A stretch of 64,000 bases of DNA from Escherichia coli DSM 30083 = JCM 1649 = ATCC 11775 (lineage in GTDB: Bacteria; Pseudomonadota; Gammaproteobacteria; Enterobacterales; Enterobacteriaceae). The notes under the pieces are model-generated. The model was not told where the DNA came from. It worked only from the letters and a program-made list of their open reading frames with translations, and did no database searches. The stretch lies in NCBI RefSeq assembly GCF_003697165.2, contig NZ_CP033092.2, forward strand, positions 2,790,001-2,854,000, read 5' to 3'. Positions 38,555 to 46,524 of the stretch are shown piece after piece. Numbering within the stretch: position 1 is the first letter of the stretch; each line of letters starts with the position of its first letter. The translations under genes and the position numbers were made by a program.

Positions 38555-38577
38555 CTTGTACGAAATATGTGTACAGA
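38555..38577. promoter_or_regulatory. Probable BluR operator upstream of ycgZ
   Basis: CTTGTAC (38555-38561) and GTACAGA (38571-38577) form a dyad in the divergent ycgZ-bluF intergenic region, where the MerR-type repressor BluR is known to bind in K-12. The half-site TTGTAC recurs in a longer palindrome upstream of bluR. Confidence 0.6.
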
Positions 38578-38813
38578 ATGATAAATTAATTTTTCGCAAT
38601 TAGTGCTAATTCATATAAAACAATGCATTACGATAAAACATATTGCATCATTTAAATGACAACCTATACAGGTTTTTTCGCCAAACCGTCTTCAACCTTT
38701 TCCACTTTTTATCAATGTAAAGAAACGGTTATGTTTTGGTATTAAAAGAAAGACACAAGAAGATATGTCTGTTACCGTCTTACTCTCGCCTCGCCCATTA
38801 CCCTGGATTGTTA

Positions 38814-40025
38814 ATGCTTACCACCCTTATTTATCGTAGCCATATACGTGGCGACGAACCTGTCAAAAAAATTGAAGAAATGGTTTCGATAGCAAATCGC
38901 AGGAACATGCGGTCTGACGTAACAGGGATCTTACTGTTTAATGGTTCTCATTTTTTCCAGCTTCTGGAAGGTCCGGAAGAACAGGTTCAAATGATATATC
39001 GGGCCATATGCCAGGATCCACGGCACTATAATATTGTTGAACTGTTGTGCGATTACGCGCCTGCTCGCCGTTTTGGCAAAGCAGGAATGGAATTATTTGA
39101 TTTACGCCTGCACGAGCGAGATGACGTTTTACAGGCCGTATTCGACAAAGGCACATCAAAATTTCAGCTAACTTATGATGACAGAGCGCTACAATTTTTT
39201 CGTACTTTTGTCCTTGCAACTGAACAATCAACCTATTTCGAGATTCCTGCTGAAGACTCCTGGCTTTTTATCGCTGACGGATCTGATAAAGAACTTGATT
39301 CTTGTACCCTTTCATCAAATATAAACGACCACTTTGCCTTTCATCCTATTGTCGACCCTTTATCGCGGCGGATAATCGCTTTTGAAGCCATTGTGCAAAA
39401 AAATGAAGACAGCCCGTCAGCTATAGCGGTTGGGCAGCGTAAAGACGAGGAAATCTACACAGCGGATCTCAAAAGTAAGGCGCTTGCATTTGCGATGGCA
39501 CACGCACTTAAGCTCGGTGATAAAATGATTTCAATCAATCTATTACCTATGACCCTGGTTAACAAACCTGACGCAGTCTCTTTTTTACTTGATGAAATAA
39601 AGGCCAATGCTCTGGTACCTGAACAAATCATCGTTGAATTTACTGAAAGTGAAGTCATATCTCGGTTTGATGAGTTTGCCGAAGCGGTTAAATCGCTAAA
39701 GGCGGCCGGTATCAGTGTAGCAATTGATCATTTTGGCGCAGGTTTTGCTGGTTTGTTACTCCTGTCACGCTTCCAGCCTGACAGAATTAAAATCAGTCAG
39801 GAATTGATTACCAATGTTCATAAAAGCGGACCACGGCAGGCAATTATTCAGGCGATCATGAAATGCTGTACATCACTTGAAATTCAAGTCTCTGCTATGG
39901 GCGTGGCAACACCAGAAGAGTGGATGTGGCTTGAATCTGCAGGAATTGAGATGTTTCAGGGAGATCTGTTTTCCAAAGCTAAATTGAATGGTATCCCTTC
40001 AGTTGCGTGGCCGGAGAAAAAATAA
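38814..40025 (+). CDS. bluF: Blue-light sensor and BluR antagonist BluF
   Basis: BluF (YcgF) senses blue light with FAD and binds BluR, releasing it from DNA. The 403-residue protein has an N-terminal BLUF domain (Tyr7 in LTTLIYRSH; VTGILLFNGSHFFQLLEG around residue 40-58 holds the conserved Gln). The C-terminal EAL-like domain is degenerate: it reads FEAIVQ instead of EAL and DHFGAGF instead of DDFGTG. It therefore does not cleave c-di-GMP and serves as an interaction module. The start at 38814 matches K-12; an upstream in-frame start at 38736 is unlikely. Confidence 0.96.
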   Translation: MLTTLIYRSHIRGDEPVKKIEEMVSIANRRNMRSDVTGILLFNGSHFFQLLEGPEEQVQMIYRAICQDPRHYNIVELLCDYAPARRFGKAGMELFDLRLHERDDVLQAVFDKGTSKFQLTYDDRALQFFRTFVLATEQSTYFEIPAEDSWLFIADGSDKELDSCTLSSNINDHFAFHPIVDPLSRRIIAFEAIVQKNEDSPSAIAVGQRKDEEIYTADLKSKALAFAMAHALKLGDKMISINLLPMTLVNKPDAVSFLLDEIKANALVPEQIIVEFTESEVISRFDEFAEAVKSLKAAGISVAIDHFGAGFAGLLLLSRFQPDRIKISQELITNVHKSGPRQAIIQAIMKCCTSLEIQVSAMGVATPEEWMWLESAGIEMFQGDLFSKAKLNGIPSVAWPEKK

Positions 40026-40142
40026 TTTTCAGCACATTATTTCGCATGATTTCTGGAAATCATCGTGAAAATGAATACGTTATGTTTTAATTTAATCCAC
40101 ATTAAAAATAATGTTTCATCCAATTTAGCTGAAATCTTATTT

Positions 40143-40180
40143 ATACTTTGTACAATTTTAGCATATATTGTACAAAGTAT
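40143..40180. promoter_or_regulatory. 14-bp-arm palindrome upstream of bluR
   Basis: ATACTTTGTACAAT (40143-40156) and ATTGTACAAAGTAT (40167-40180) are exact inverse copies around a 10-base spacer, 49 bases before the bluR GTG. It contains the TTGTAC half-site also found at the ycgZ operator. No T-run follows, so a regulator-binding site (possible BluR autoregulation) is more likely than a terminator. This assignment is inference. Confidence 0.6.
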
Positions 40181-40229
40181 TATTGGGTCGTGTAGAGGCG
40201 ACGGAGATTTATGATCGCAAGGAGGAATT

Positions 40230-40961
40230 GTGGCTTATTACAGCATTGGTGATGTTGCTGAACGTTGCGGGATTAATCCTGTCACTCTCCGGGCCTGGCA
40301 ACGCCGCTACGGTTTGTTAAAACCACAACGCAGTGAAGGCGGACACCGACTCTTTGATGAAGAAGACATACAACGCATCGAAGAGATTAAGCGTTGGATA
40401 AGTAATGGCGTTCCTGTAGGCAAAGTTAAAGCATTACTGGAAACTACCAGCCAGGATACGCAAGATGACTGGAACCGCCTGCAAGAAGAGATGATGTCAA
40501 TTCTTCGTATGGCTAATCCAGCCAAACTACGCGCGCGAATTATTTCACTGGGTCGAGAGTACCCAGTAGATCAATTGATTAATCATGTTTACCTTCCTGT
40601 TCGCCAGCGTCTCGTGCTTGATCACAACACCTCCCGCATTATGAGCAGTATGTTTGACGGCGCATTAATTGAATACGCAGCGGCCTCACTTTTCGAAATG
40701 CGCCGTAAGCCCGGTAAAGAGGCCATTCTGATGGCGTGGAATGTTGAAGAGAGAGCACGATTGTGGCTGGAAGCATGGCGTTTATCATTGTCAGGATGGC
40801 ACATTTCTGTTCTTGCTGATCCCATTGAATCGCCGCGCCCGGAACTGTTCCCAACGCAAACATTGATTGTCTGGACAGGCATGGCACCAACGAGAAGGCA
40901 AAACGAACTTTTACAACACTGGGGTGAGCAAGGTTATAAAGTCATCTTTCATGCCCCCTAA
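40230..40961 (+). CDS. bluR: MerR-type repressor BluR
   Basis: BluR (YcgE) represses ycgZ-ymgA-ariR-ymgC until BluF binds it under blue light. The 243-residue protein starts with GTG at 40230 after GGAGG. The MerR DNA-binding domain is at residues 1-70 (YSIGDVAERCGINPVTLRAWQ, then RYGLLKPQRSEGGHRLFDE). It is followed by a B12-binding-like helical region without the cobalamin His motif. It is closely related to MlrA. A long palindrome precedes the gene. Confidence 0.96.
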   Translation: MAYYSIGDVAERCGINPVTLRAWQRRYGLLKPQRSEGGHRLFDEEDIQRIEEIKRWISNGVPVGKVKALLETTSQDTQDDWNRLQEEMMSILRMANPAKLRARIISLGREYPVDQLINHVYLPVRQRLVLDHNTSRIMSSMFDGALIEYAAASLFEMRRKPGKEAILMAWNVEERARLWLEAWRLSLSGWHISVLADPIESPRPELFPTQTLIVWTGMAPTRRQNELLQHWGEQGYKVIFHAP

Positions 40962-41181
40962 ATTCACCTTTATCCCGCCCCTTAGACAGAATGTTATAAT
41001 CTGAACCCACACCAGCGTTTGTAGCGGAGCTGGTCCGTTGCAAAATGCCCACCGGGAGAATTCAGGTAATCCCCCTTTCACACTTTGTACATATCACAGC
41101 CAAAGGACAGACCAGATTGAAGTGGTAAAACCGATCGTGCACACTACGCAGTCTCACACCTAACAAGAGGTTATTATCCTG

Positions 41182-41586
41182 ATGGATCAGGTCGTTGTTT
41201 TTCAAAAGATGTTTGAGCAAGTGAGAAAAGAGCAAAACTTCTCCTGGTTTTATTCAGAATTAAAACATCACCGTATTGCACATTACATTTATTATCTGGC
41301 TACGGATAACATCAGAATTATTACTCACGATGACACGGTTTTGTTATTAAGAGGAACCAGGAACCTGTTAAAAGTTAGTACGACCAAGAACCCAGCTAAA
41401 ATAAAAGAGGCCGCATTGCTTCATATTCGCGGAAAATCTACATTTCGGGAATACTGTTCAACACTGGCAGGCGCTGGCGTTTTCCGGTGGGTTACTGATG
41501 TTAATCATAACAAACGCAGTTACTACGCCATTGATAATACGCTTTTATATATTGAAGATGTAGAAAATAATAAACCATTAATCTAG
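41182..41586 (+). CDS. ycgX: YcgX, DUF1398 family protein
   Basis: This 134-residue protein of unknown function is present at the same place in K-12. It has YSELKHHRIAHYIYYLATDN and a C-terminal YYAIDNTLLYIED; YbcV-like DUF1398 proteins of lambdoid prophages are relatives. There is no signal peptide and no membrane segment. AAGAGGTTATTATCCTG provides only a moderate ribosome site. CTTTGTACA at 41083-41091, about 100 bases upstream, resembles one BluR-type half-site. Confidence 0.88.
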   Translation: MDQVVVFQKMFEQVRKEQNFSWFYSELKHHRIAHYIYYLATDNIRIITHDDTVLLLRGTRNLLKVSTTKNPAKIKEAALLHIRGKSTFREYCSTLAGAGVFRWVTDVNHNKRSYYAIDNTLLYIEDVENNKPLI

Positions 41587-41796
41587 CTAAAGTTGGGAGC
41601 TTAAAAAATGCTTCATAATTCAGTAAGGCATTAGCATAATGGAAATAAAAGTGCAGAGACTATCCCTATGGATGATTAATACTGTCTTTTTATTGCTCCC
41701 CATAAATAATCACCAGACCAATACGATCAAATTGATATTTGAAATGTGTTCACTTGACTTTTGATACGTTATTTTATAACGGTTAACATATTTATA

Positions 41797-41824
41797 AAAA
41801 CAACGGGCGTGTTATACGCCCGTT
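41797..41824 (-). terminator. icd transcription terminator
   Basis: On the minus strand AACGGGCGT and ACGCCCGTT (41802-41824) form a 9-bp stem followed by TGTTTTT. It lies just after the stop of the icd fragment, so it is the original icd terminator displaced together with the 3' end. Confidence 0.85.
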
Positions 41825-41847
41825 TCAATATTTAACACATGTAGAGA

Positions 41848-42012
41848 TTACATGTTCTTGATGATCGCGTCACCAAACTCTGAACATTTCAGCAGTTTAG
41901 CGCCTTCCATCAGACGTTCGAAGTCATAGGTTACGGTCTTCGCGTTGATTGCACCTTCCATACCTTTAACAATCAGGTCTGCGGCTTCAGTCCAGCCCAT
42001 ATGGCGCAGCAG
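41848..42012 (-). pseudogene. icd: Detached 3' end of isocitrate dehydrogenase (icd), prophage junction
   Basis: The minus strand reads MGWTEAADLIVKGMEGAINA and continues to GDAIIKNM and a TAA at 41848-41850, the exact C-terminus of Icd. Homology stops at about 42012, where the sequence becomes unrelated and AT-rich. Phage 21 and element e14 are known to integrate here, replacing the 3' end of icd and leaving the original end as a fragment (icdC in K-12). This fixes one end of the prophage. The functional icd should lie beyond the right edge. Confidence 0.93.
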
Positions 42013-42471
42013 TATATAAAAATTATGTATTCAACTCGCTGATATTTAATCATAAATATTATTTTCTTGTCTTTGTATTAGCCAAAATCAACTTTATTCA
42101 ACCGTTTGATTTCATTGACGTTCGTTTTTATTTTGGGGAAAGATTTTCTCTACCATTTATATCAAAATTACAAGTCTACATTTTATTAACATCTCAATAC
42201 ATGTGTGGCCTTGCAAGCCATTGCGAGGCCTTATGTGTCTCAGTTTTGTCCCGCCTTGTATTACGACTTGCATAGCCAATGAAGATAAACGTGACGACAA
42301 ACAAAGCAGCTGTCTTCTTTTCTTTCACACTTTCCCCACTCAGCAGCATGCATACCTTCTACTATAACTGTAGTGAATGTCTATTATGAGCGAACTGCGG
42401 ACATCGTGGAGACAACATGCTGCTGGGTGCGGATATCCCATGGCACGTCATATCGCTCGCCGTATTACTTG
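42013..42471. other. AT-rich prophage edge without a clear gene
   Basis: These 459 bases contain no convincing gene. A 41-codon frame from 42418 begins with a hydrophobic stretch (MLLGADIPWHVISLAVLLVIF) but overlaps the 3' end of the minus-strand gene and is probably chance. Attachment-site arms for integrase would be expected here; I could not identify core or arm repeats. Confidence 0.4.
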
Positions 42472-43230
42472 TTATTTTTTTGAAACGAGAAGTTGATACA
42501 ATTCCTTCAGGGATAAGGCTAATAACTCATTCTTCCTGATGAGATCTTTATCAGCGTCTATACCCTCTGCGCATGATTCATTTAAATAGTTCAGTGTTTC
42601 CTGATCATCATCCAAGCATTCATAGCTGCCTGAATAAAATTCATCGCAACTTGCTTTGTTATTTTTGTCAATGTAACCAATGCATTGAATCACGCCTTTA
42701 ACAACTTTAGCAGCAGAAAAAACAAAGTAACTGCAGTCATTTATATAGCGTTCAATATCAAAAATCATATAAAAATAGTGCATAGAGTGTTTTTCAATTT
42801 CAAACTCACTTGAAATCATAGCTATTTCACATTCAAGGTCTTTCAGACCATCTAACATTATGGAAAGTTTACATTGTTTTTCTTGCACAGTTTCATACTT
42901 AAATGACTCTCTCCCCTTTGCCCTGACATTTATTCTTTCTTCAATTGCATAAATATAAGCAGGATATACACGCGACCACACTTGGTTTATTTTTAGGATT
43001 AACCGGCCTCTTTTCAGCCTTTCTTTTGTAGCTATAAATTCTGCATATAGCGCAGCATCCTCTTCGCACCATACATCAACTTTTCGTTTATAACCCAACT
43101 TTAATTCTTTCCCTACGCATTCAGGAAACAAAGGATCAAAGTCCTTTAAGTATTCAAACTCACTTAGATAGAATCCTGTCTCATAACGATTAAATAATTT
43201 CCTAAACTCTTTCCCACTTAAGGTTTTCAT
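42472..43230 (-). CDS. Unknown prophage-borne protein near the attachment site
   Basis: I do not recognise this gene. From the ATG at 43230 it encodes 252 residues (256 from a GTG at 43242). The protein is charged and mostly helical, with many Glu/Lys residues and no signal peptide or clear membrane segment. Notable stretches are GKEFRKLFNRYETGFYLSEFEYL at the start, cut here as two parts (GKEFRKLF and YETGFYLSEFEYL), and an acidic region CDEFYSGSYECLDDDQE. AT-content is well above the flanking sit operon, and the gene stands alone between the att junction and sitABCD. It is a typical place for a moron gene such as a defence, toxin or superinfection function, but this is inference from location only. 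Confidence 0.7.
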   Translation of the reverse strand: MKTLSGKEFRKLFNRYETGFYLSEFEYLKDFDPLFPECVGKELKLGYKRKVDVWCEEDAALYAEFIATKERLKRGRLILKINQVWSRVYPAYIYAIEERINVRAKGRESFKYETVQEKQCKLSIMLDGLKDLECEIAMISSEFEIEKHSMHYFYMIFDIERYINDCSYFVFSAAKVVKGVIQCIGYIDKNNKASCDEFYSGSYECLDDDQETLNYLNESCAEGIDADKDLIRKNELLALSLKELYQLLVSKK

Positions 43231-43438
43231 TGTATCAATCACTCTGTTTTCATAAAAGCAAAGTCAACAAGATAAAACAATAAAAACTCTTACACAACCA
43301 GCTGATGTTTTTAAAATAGAGGATAATATAAGACAAGCATAACCTCGTTCACTTCAATGCTACTCCTATCGTTCTTTTGCGTCACAGAGCGCCTGCCGGA
43401 CAACTGCATCATAGACCAAACGGAACTGCTTCCGTCGA

Positions 43439-43537
43439 TTAATCAGATGGCAGCGCATAAACACGCTCAACAACCCGTTTGACTGCTTCAATTTTAAGCT
43501 CTTCGGAATAACGCTTACCGTGTAAGTCTCCCTGCAA
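43439..43537 (-). pseudogene. Scrap of an IS3-family transposase OrfA
   Basis: About 30 codons on the minus strand read HGKRYSEELKIEAVKRVVERV, the typical N-terminus of an IS3-family OrfA (helix-turn-helix start), before a stop at 43439-43441. The rest of the insertion sequence is missing. It indicates past IS activity next to the sit operon. Confidence 0.6.
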
Positions 43538-43833
43538 AACGAGCTATCAACTTTTAAGGAGTCTCTGGCCCCCCTGCTTCCGCTCCTGGCACACAGCAGC
43601 CCTAGAGACAGTGGAGTAAAGTCATGGAGGCTCGGTGGGGAGAGGTGCAAATCCTCCCATACAAAAAATACGAAAATCAGTAACGGCTAGAAATCATTCA
43701 ATACATGCACTCTCGAAATTGCATCAGCCAACCGCAAAACGTTATTTCAAAGCCTACTAGCTGCCTTACTTTTTTCCTCAATAACGCGTCGCCAGCCGGA
43801 AACAACCTAATCCCTGTTTTGGGCCTCAAAACC
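43538..43833. other. Spacer between IS scrap and sit promoter
   Basis: No gene is seen. GTCTCTGG...CCTAGAGAC (about 43563-43613) and GGGGAG...CTCCC (about 43640-43660) could form hairpins. The second, with GGTGCAAATCC, superficially resembles a tRNA T-arm, but no complete tRNA can be folded from it. Confidence 0.35.
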
Positions 43834-43852
43834 GCTAATGATAATCATTTTC
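43834..43852. promoter_or_regulatory. Fur box upstream of sitA
   Basis: GCTAATGATAATCATTTTC matches 17 of 19 positions of the Fur consensus GATAATGATAATCATTATC. It lies 77 bases before the sitA start, next to an MntR palindrome, in agreement with the known iron repression of sit operons. Confidence 0.9.
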
Positions 43853-43874
43853 ATTTTGTATAGGTTGTGCTATA

Positions 43875-43896
43875 AAACATAGCCGTTGCTATGTTT
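43875..43896. promoter_or_regulatory. MntR operator upstream of sitA
   Basis: AAACATAGC (43875-43883) and GCTATGTTT (43888-43896) form a perfect inverted repeat with a 4-base centre, closely matching the MntR site AAACATAGCAAAGGCTATGTTT. It gives manganese repression of sitABCD and sits between the Fur box and the gene. Confidence 0.92.
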
Positions 43897-43928
43897 GTTC
43901 TAATTTTGCTCACTATAGGTACTAAATT

Positions 43929-44843
43929 ATGCACTCGATAAAAAAAGTAACCATGCTCTTGGGGGGCCTCGCACTCACCTGCTCGATCGCATTTCAGGCA
44001 AGTGCAACTGAAAAATTCAAGGTCATTACAACATTTACCATCATCGCGGATATGGCCAAAAACGTGGCGGGAGATGCTGCAGAAGTCTCATCCATAACCA
44101 AGCCTGGTGCAGAAATTCATGAGTATCAGCCTACCCCTGGCGATATTAAACGTGCGCAGGGGGCACAACTGATTCTCGCCAATGGTATGAATCTGGAATT
44201 GTGGTTCCAACGCTTTTACCAGCATCTCAATGGGGTTCCAGAAGTAATTGTCTCTTCGGGTGTGACGCCTGTAGGGATCACCGAAGGACCCTATGAGGGC
44301 AAACCTAACCCCCATGCATGGATGTCGCCAGATAATGCTCTGATTTACGTCGATAATATTCGTGATGCGTTGATAAAATACGATCCGGCAAATGCACAAA
44401 CCTACCAACGCAATGCCGATACTTATAAAGCCAAGATTACCCAAACCCTTGCCCCCCTGCGTAAGCAGATTACGGAACTCCCTGAGAATCAGCGATGGAT
44501 GGTCACCAGTGAAGGGGCTTTTTCTTATCTCGCACGCGATTTGGGGCTAAAAGAGCTTTATCTGTGGCCGATTAATGCCGATCAACAAGGAACACCGCAG
44601 CAGGTACGTAAGGTTGTTGATATAGTTAAGAAAAATCATATCCCGGCAGTCTTTAGCGAGAGTACGATTTCCGATAAACCAGCGCGTCAGGTTGCGCGTG
44701 AAACCGGCGCGCACTACGGTGGTGTGCTCTATGTCGATTCCCTGAGCACAGAAAACGGCCCGGTACCTACGTATATCGACCTTCTGAAGGTTACTACCAG
44801 TACGCTGGTACAGGGAATTAAAGCCGGAAAAAGGGAGAAATAA
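43929..44843 (+). CDS. sitA: Mn2+/Fe2+ ABC transporter, periplasmic metal-binding protein SitA
   Basis: SitA captures Mn2+ (and Fe2+) in the periplasm for the SitBCD importer, supporting virulence and resistance to oxidative stress. The 304-residue cluster A-I binding protein has a signal peptide ending near QASA. The metal-ligand regions are GAEIHEYQPTPGD (first His), KPNPHAWMSPDN (second His), and the Glu and Asp in VFSESTISDKP and LYVDSLS. It is the first of four overlapping genes; its stop overlaps the sitB start. Fur-like and MntR-like operators lie directly upstream. Confidence 0.96.
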   Translation: MHSIKKVTMLLGGLALTCSIAFQASATEKFKVITTFTIIADMAKNVAGDAAEVSSITKPGAEIHEYQPTPGDIKRAQGAQLILANGMNLELWFQRFYQHLNGVPEVIVSSGVTPVGITEGPYEGKPNPHAWMSPDNALIYVDNIRDALIKYDPANAQTYQRNADTYKAKITQTLAPLRKQITELPENQRWMVTSEGAFSYLARDLGLKELYLWPINADQQGTPQQVRKVVDIVKKNHIPAVFSESTISDKPARQVARETGAHYGGVLYVDSLSTENGPVPTYIDLLKVTTSTLVQGIKAGKREK

Positions 44844-45670
44844 TGATGCAATCTGCAGGCATTGTCGTTAATGATGTTACTGTCACCTGGCGTAACGGGC
44901 ACACAGCACTGCGCGATGCATCCTTCACAGTACCAGGCGGATCTATTGCCGCTCTGGTTGGGGTAAACGGTTCCGGAAAATCGACGTTGTTTAAAGCGAT
45001 TATGGGATTTGTGCGTCTGACCAGCGGGAAGATATCTGTTCTGGGTATTCCCACACGACAGGCGCTACAGAAAAACCTGGTTGCCTACGTCCCTCAGTCA
45101 GAAGAGGTTGACTGGTCATTTCCTGTACTGGTGGAAGATGTGGTGATGATGGGCCGCTATGGGCATATGGGTATGTTGCGTATCGCCAAAAAGAGGGATC
45201 GTCAGATTGTCACCGATGCGCTGGAACGTGTCGATATGGTGGATTTTCGCCATCGACAAATCGGCGAGCTTTCCGGTGGACAAAAGAAACGCGTCTTTCT
45301 GGCGAGAGCGATTGCACAGCAGGGTGATGTGATCCTGCTGGATGAACCTTTTACCGGCGTTGATGTGAAAACCGAAGCGAAAATCATCAGCCTGTTGAGG
45401 GAGTTACGCGCGGAAGGCAAAACGATGCTTGTCTCAACGCACAATCTCGGATCCGTCACGACATTTTGCGATTATACGGTCATGGTCAAAGGCACCGTCC
45501 TGGCAAGCGGGCCGACAGACACCACTTTTACAGCCGAGAACCTGGAGCTGGCTTTTAGCGGCGTACTGCGCCATGTCACACTTAACGGCTCGGAAGAAAG
45601 CATTATTACTGACGATGAACGCCCTTTTGTGGCACATCGACCGTCAGCGGTGCAGAGGGAAGAAAGATGA
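44843..45670 (+). CDS. sitB: Mn2+/Fe2+ ABC transporter ATPase SitB
   Basis: SitB is the cytoplasmic ATPase of the Sit importer. The 275-residue protein has Walker A GVNGSGKST, signature LSGGQKKR, Walker B VILLDEPF, and the switch His in VSTHNLG. The start shares a base with the sitA stop (TAATG), showing translational coupling; a second ATG follows immediately. The C-terminal 40 residues extend beyond the ATPase core, as is usual for SitB/YfeB. Confidence 0.95.
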   Translation: MMQSAGIVVNDVTVTWRNGHTALRDASFTVPGGSIAALVGVNGSGKSTLFKAIMGFVRLTSGKISVLGIPTRQALQKNLVAYVPQSEEVDWSFPVLVEDVVMMGRYGHMGMLRIAKKRDRQIVTDALERVDMVDFRHRQIGELSGGQKKRVFLARAIAQQGDVILLDEPFTGVDVKTEAKIISLLRELRAEGKTMLVSTHNLGSVTTFCDYTVMVKGTVLASGPTDTTFTAENLELAFSGVLRHVTLNGSEESIITDDERPFVAHRPSAVQREER

Positions 45671-46524
45671 ACGCGCTACTGGAACCCTTCAGCTATGAAT
45701 ATATGCTCAATGCGATGTGGGTCTCGGCGATGGTCGGCGGTCTCTGCGCTTTCCTGTCATGCTATCTGATGCTAAAAGGCTGGTCGCTGATTGGCGATGC
45801 GCTGTCGCACTCTATTGTCCCGGGTGTTGCGGGGGCATATATGCTGGGGCTTCCGTTTTCTCTGGGAGCCTTCTTTTCCGGCGGACTGGCAGCGGGCAGC
45901 ATGCTGTTTCTTAACCAACTCACTCGCTTAAAAGAAGATGCCATCATCGGCCTGATCTTCTCGTCCTTTTTTGGCCTGGGGCTGTTTATGGTGTCATTGA
46001 ACCCGACATCCGTGAACATTCAGACCATCGTCCTGGGCAATATTCTGGCAATCGATCCGGCGGATATCCTGCAACTCACTATCATTGGCATTCTCTCGAT
46101 CATCGTGCTTTTTTTCAAATGGAAAGATCTTATGGTGACCTTTTTCGACGAGAATCACGCCCGTGCTATTGGATTGCATCCGGGCAGATTAAAAATCCTC
46201 TTCTTCACCCTGCTGTCGGTTTCGACCGTTGCGGCGCTGCAAACGGTTGGTGCCTTTCTGGTGATCTGTCTGGTGGTGACTCCCGGTGCAACAGCATGGT
46301 TGTTAACCGATCGTTTTCCCCGCCTGCTCATGATTGCTGTAACTATTGGCAGTGTGACCAGTTTCCTCGGCGCGTGGGCCAGTTACTTTCTGGACGGCGC
46401 GACAGGTGGAATCATCGTGGTGGCGCAGACACTGCTGTTTCTTTTAGCATTTGTCTTTGCGCCCACCCATGGGCTTTTGGCAAATCGTCGGCGTGCGCAT
46501 AAGGCGCTGGAGGATCGCTCATGA
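45667..46524 (+). CDS. sitC: Mn2+/Fe2+ ABC transporter permease SitC
   Basis: This inner-membrane permease of 285 residues with about eight hydrophobic segments belongs to the ABC-3 (ZnuB/MntB) family. GWSLIGDALSHSIVPGVAGAY near residue 38 and VGAFLVICLVVTPGATAWLL near residue 195 are family signatures. It overlaps sitB by 4 bases (ATGA). It pairs with SitD to form the channel. Confidence 0.95.
   Translation: MNALLEPFSYEYMLNAMWVSAMVGGLCAFLSCYLMLKGWSLIGDALSHSIVPGVAGAYMLGLPFSLGAFFSGGLAAGSMLFLNQLTRLKEDAIIGLIFSSFFGLGLFMVSLNPTSVNIQTIVLGNILAIDPADILQLTIIGILSIIVLFFKWKDLMVTFFDENHARAIGLHPGRLKILFFTLLSVSTVAALQTVGAFLVICLVVTPGATAWLLTDRFPRLLMIAVTIGSVTSFLGAWASYFLDGATGGIIVVAQTLLFLLAFVFAPTHGLLANRRRAHKALEDRS

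Noticed and set aside
40143..40180. Palindrome upstream of bluR considered as the bluF terminator
   Set aside because: The stem is not GC-rich and no T-run follows on either strand; an operator is more plausible.
43366..43650. 94-codon minus-strand frame upstream of sitA
   Set aside because: The coding signal in this stretch is in another frame and corresponds to a transposase scrap; this frame has no meaning of its own.
43625..43665. Possible tRNA 3' half (GGTGCAAATCC flanked by G/C runs)
   Set aside because: The T-arm would have only four pairs, T-loop position 55 is G, and no acceptor, D or anticodon arms can be matched.
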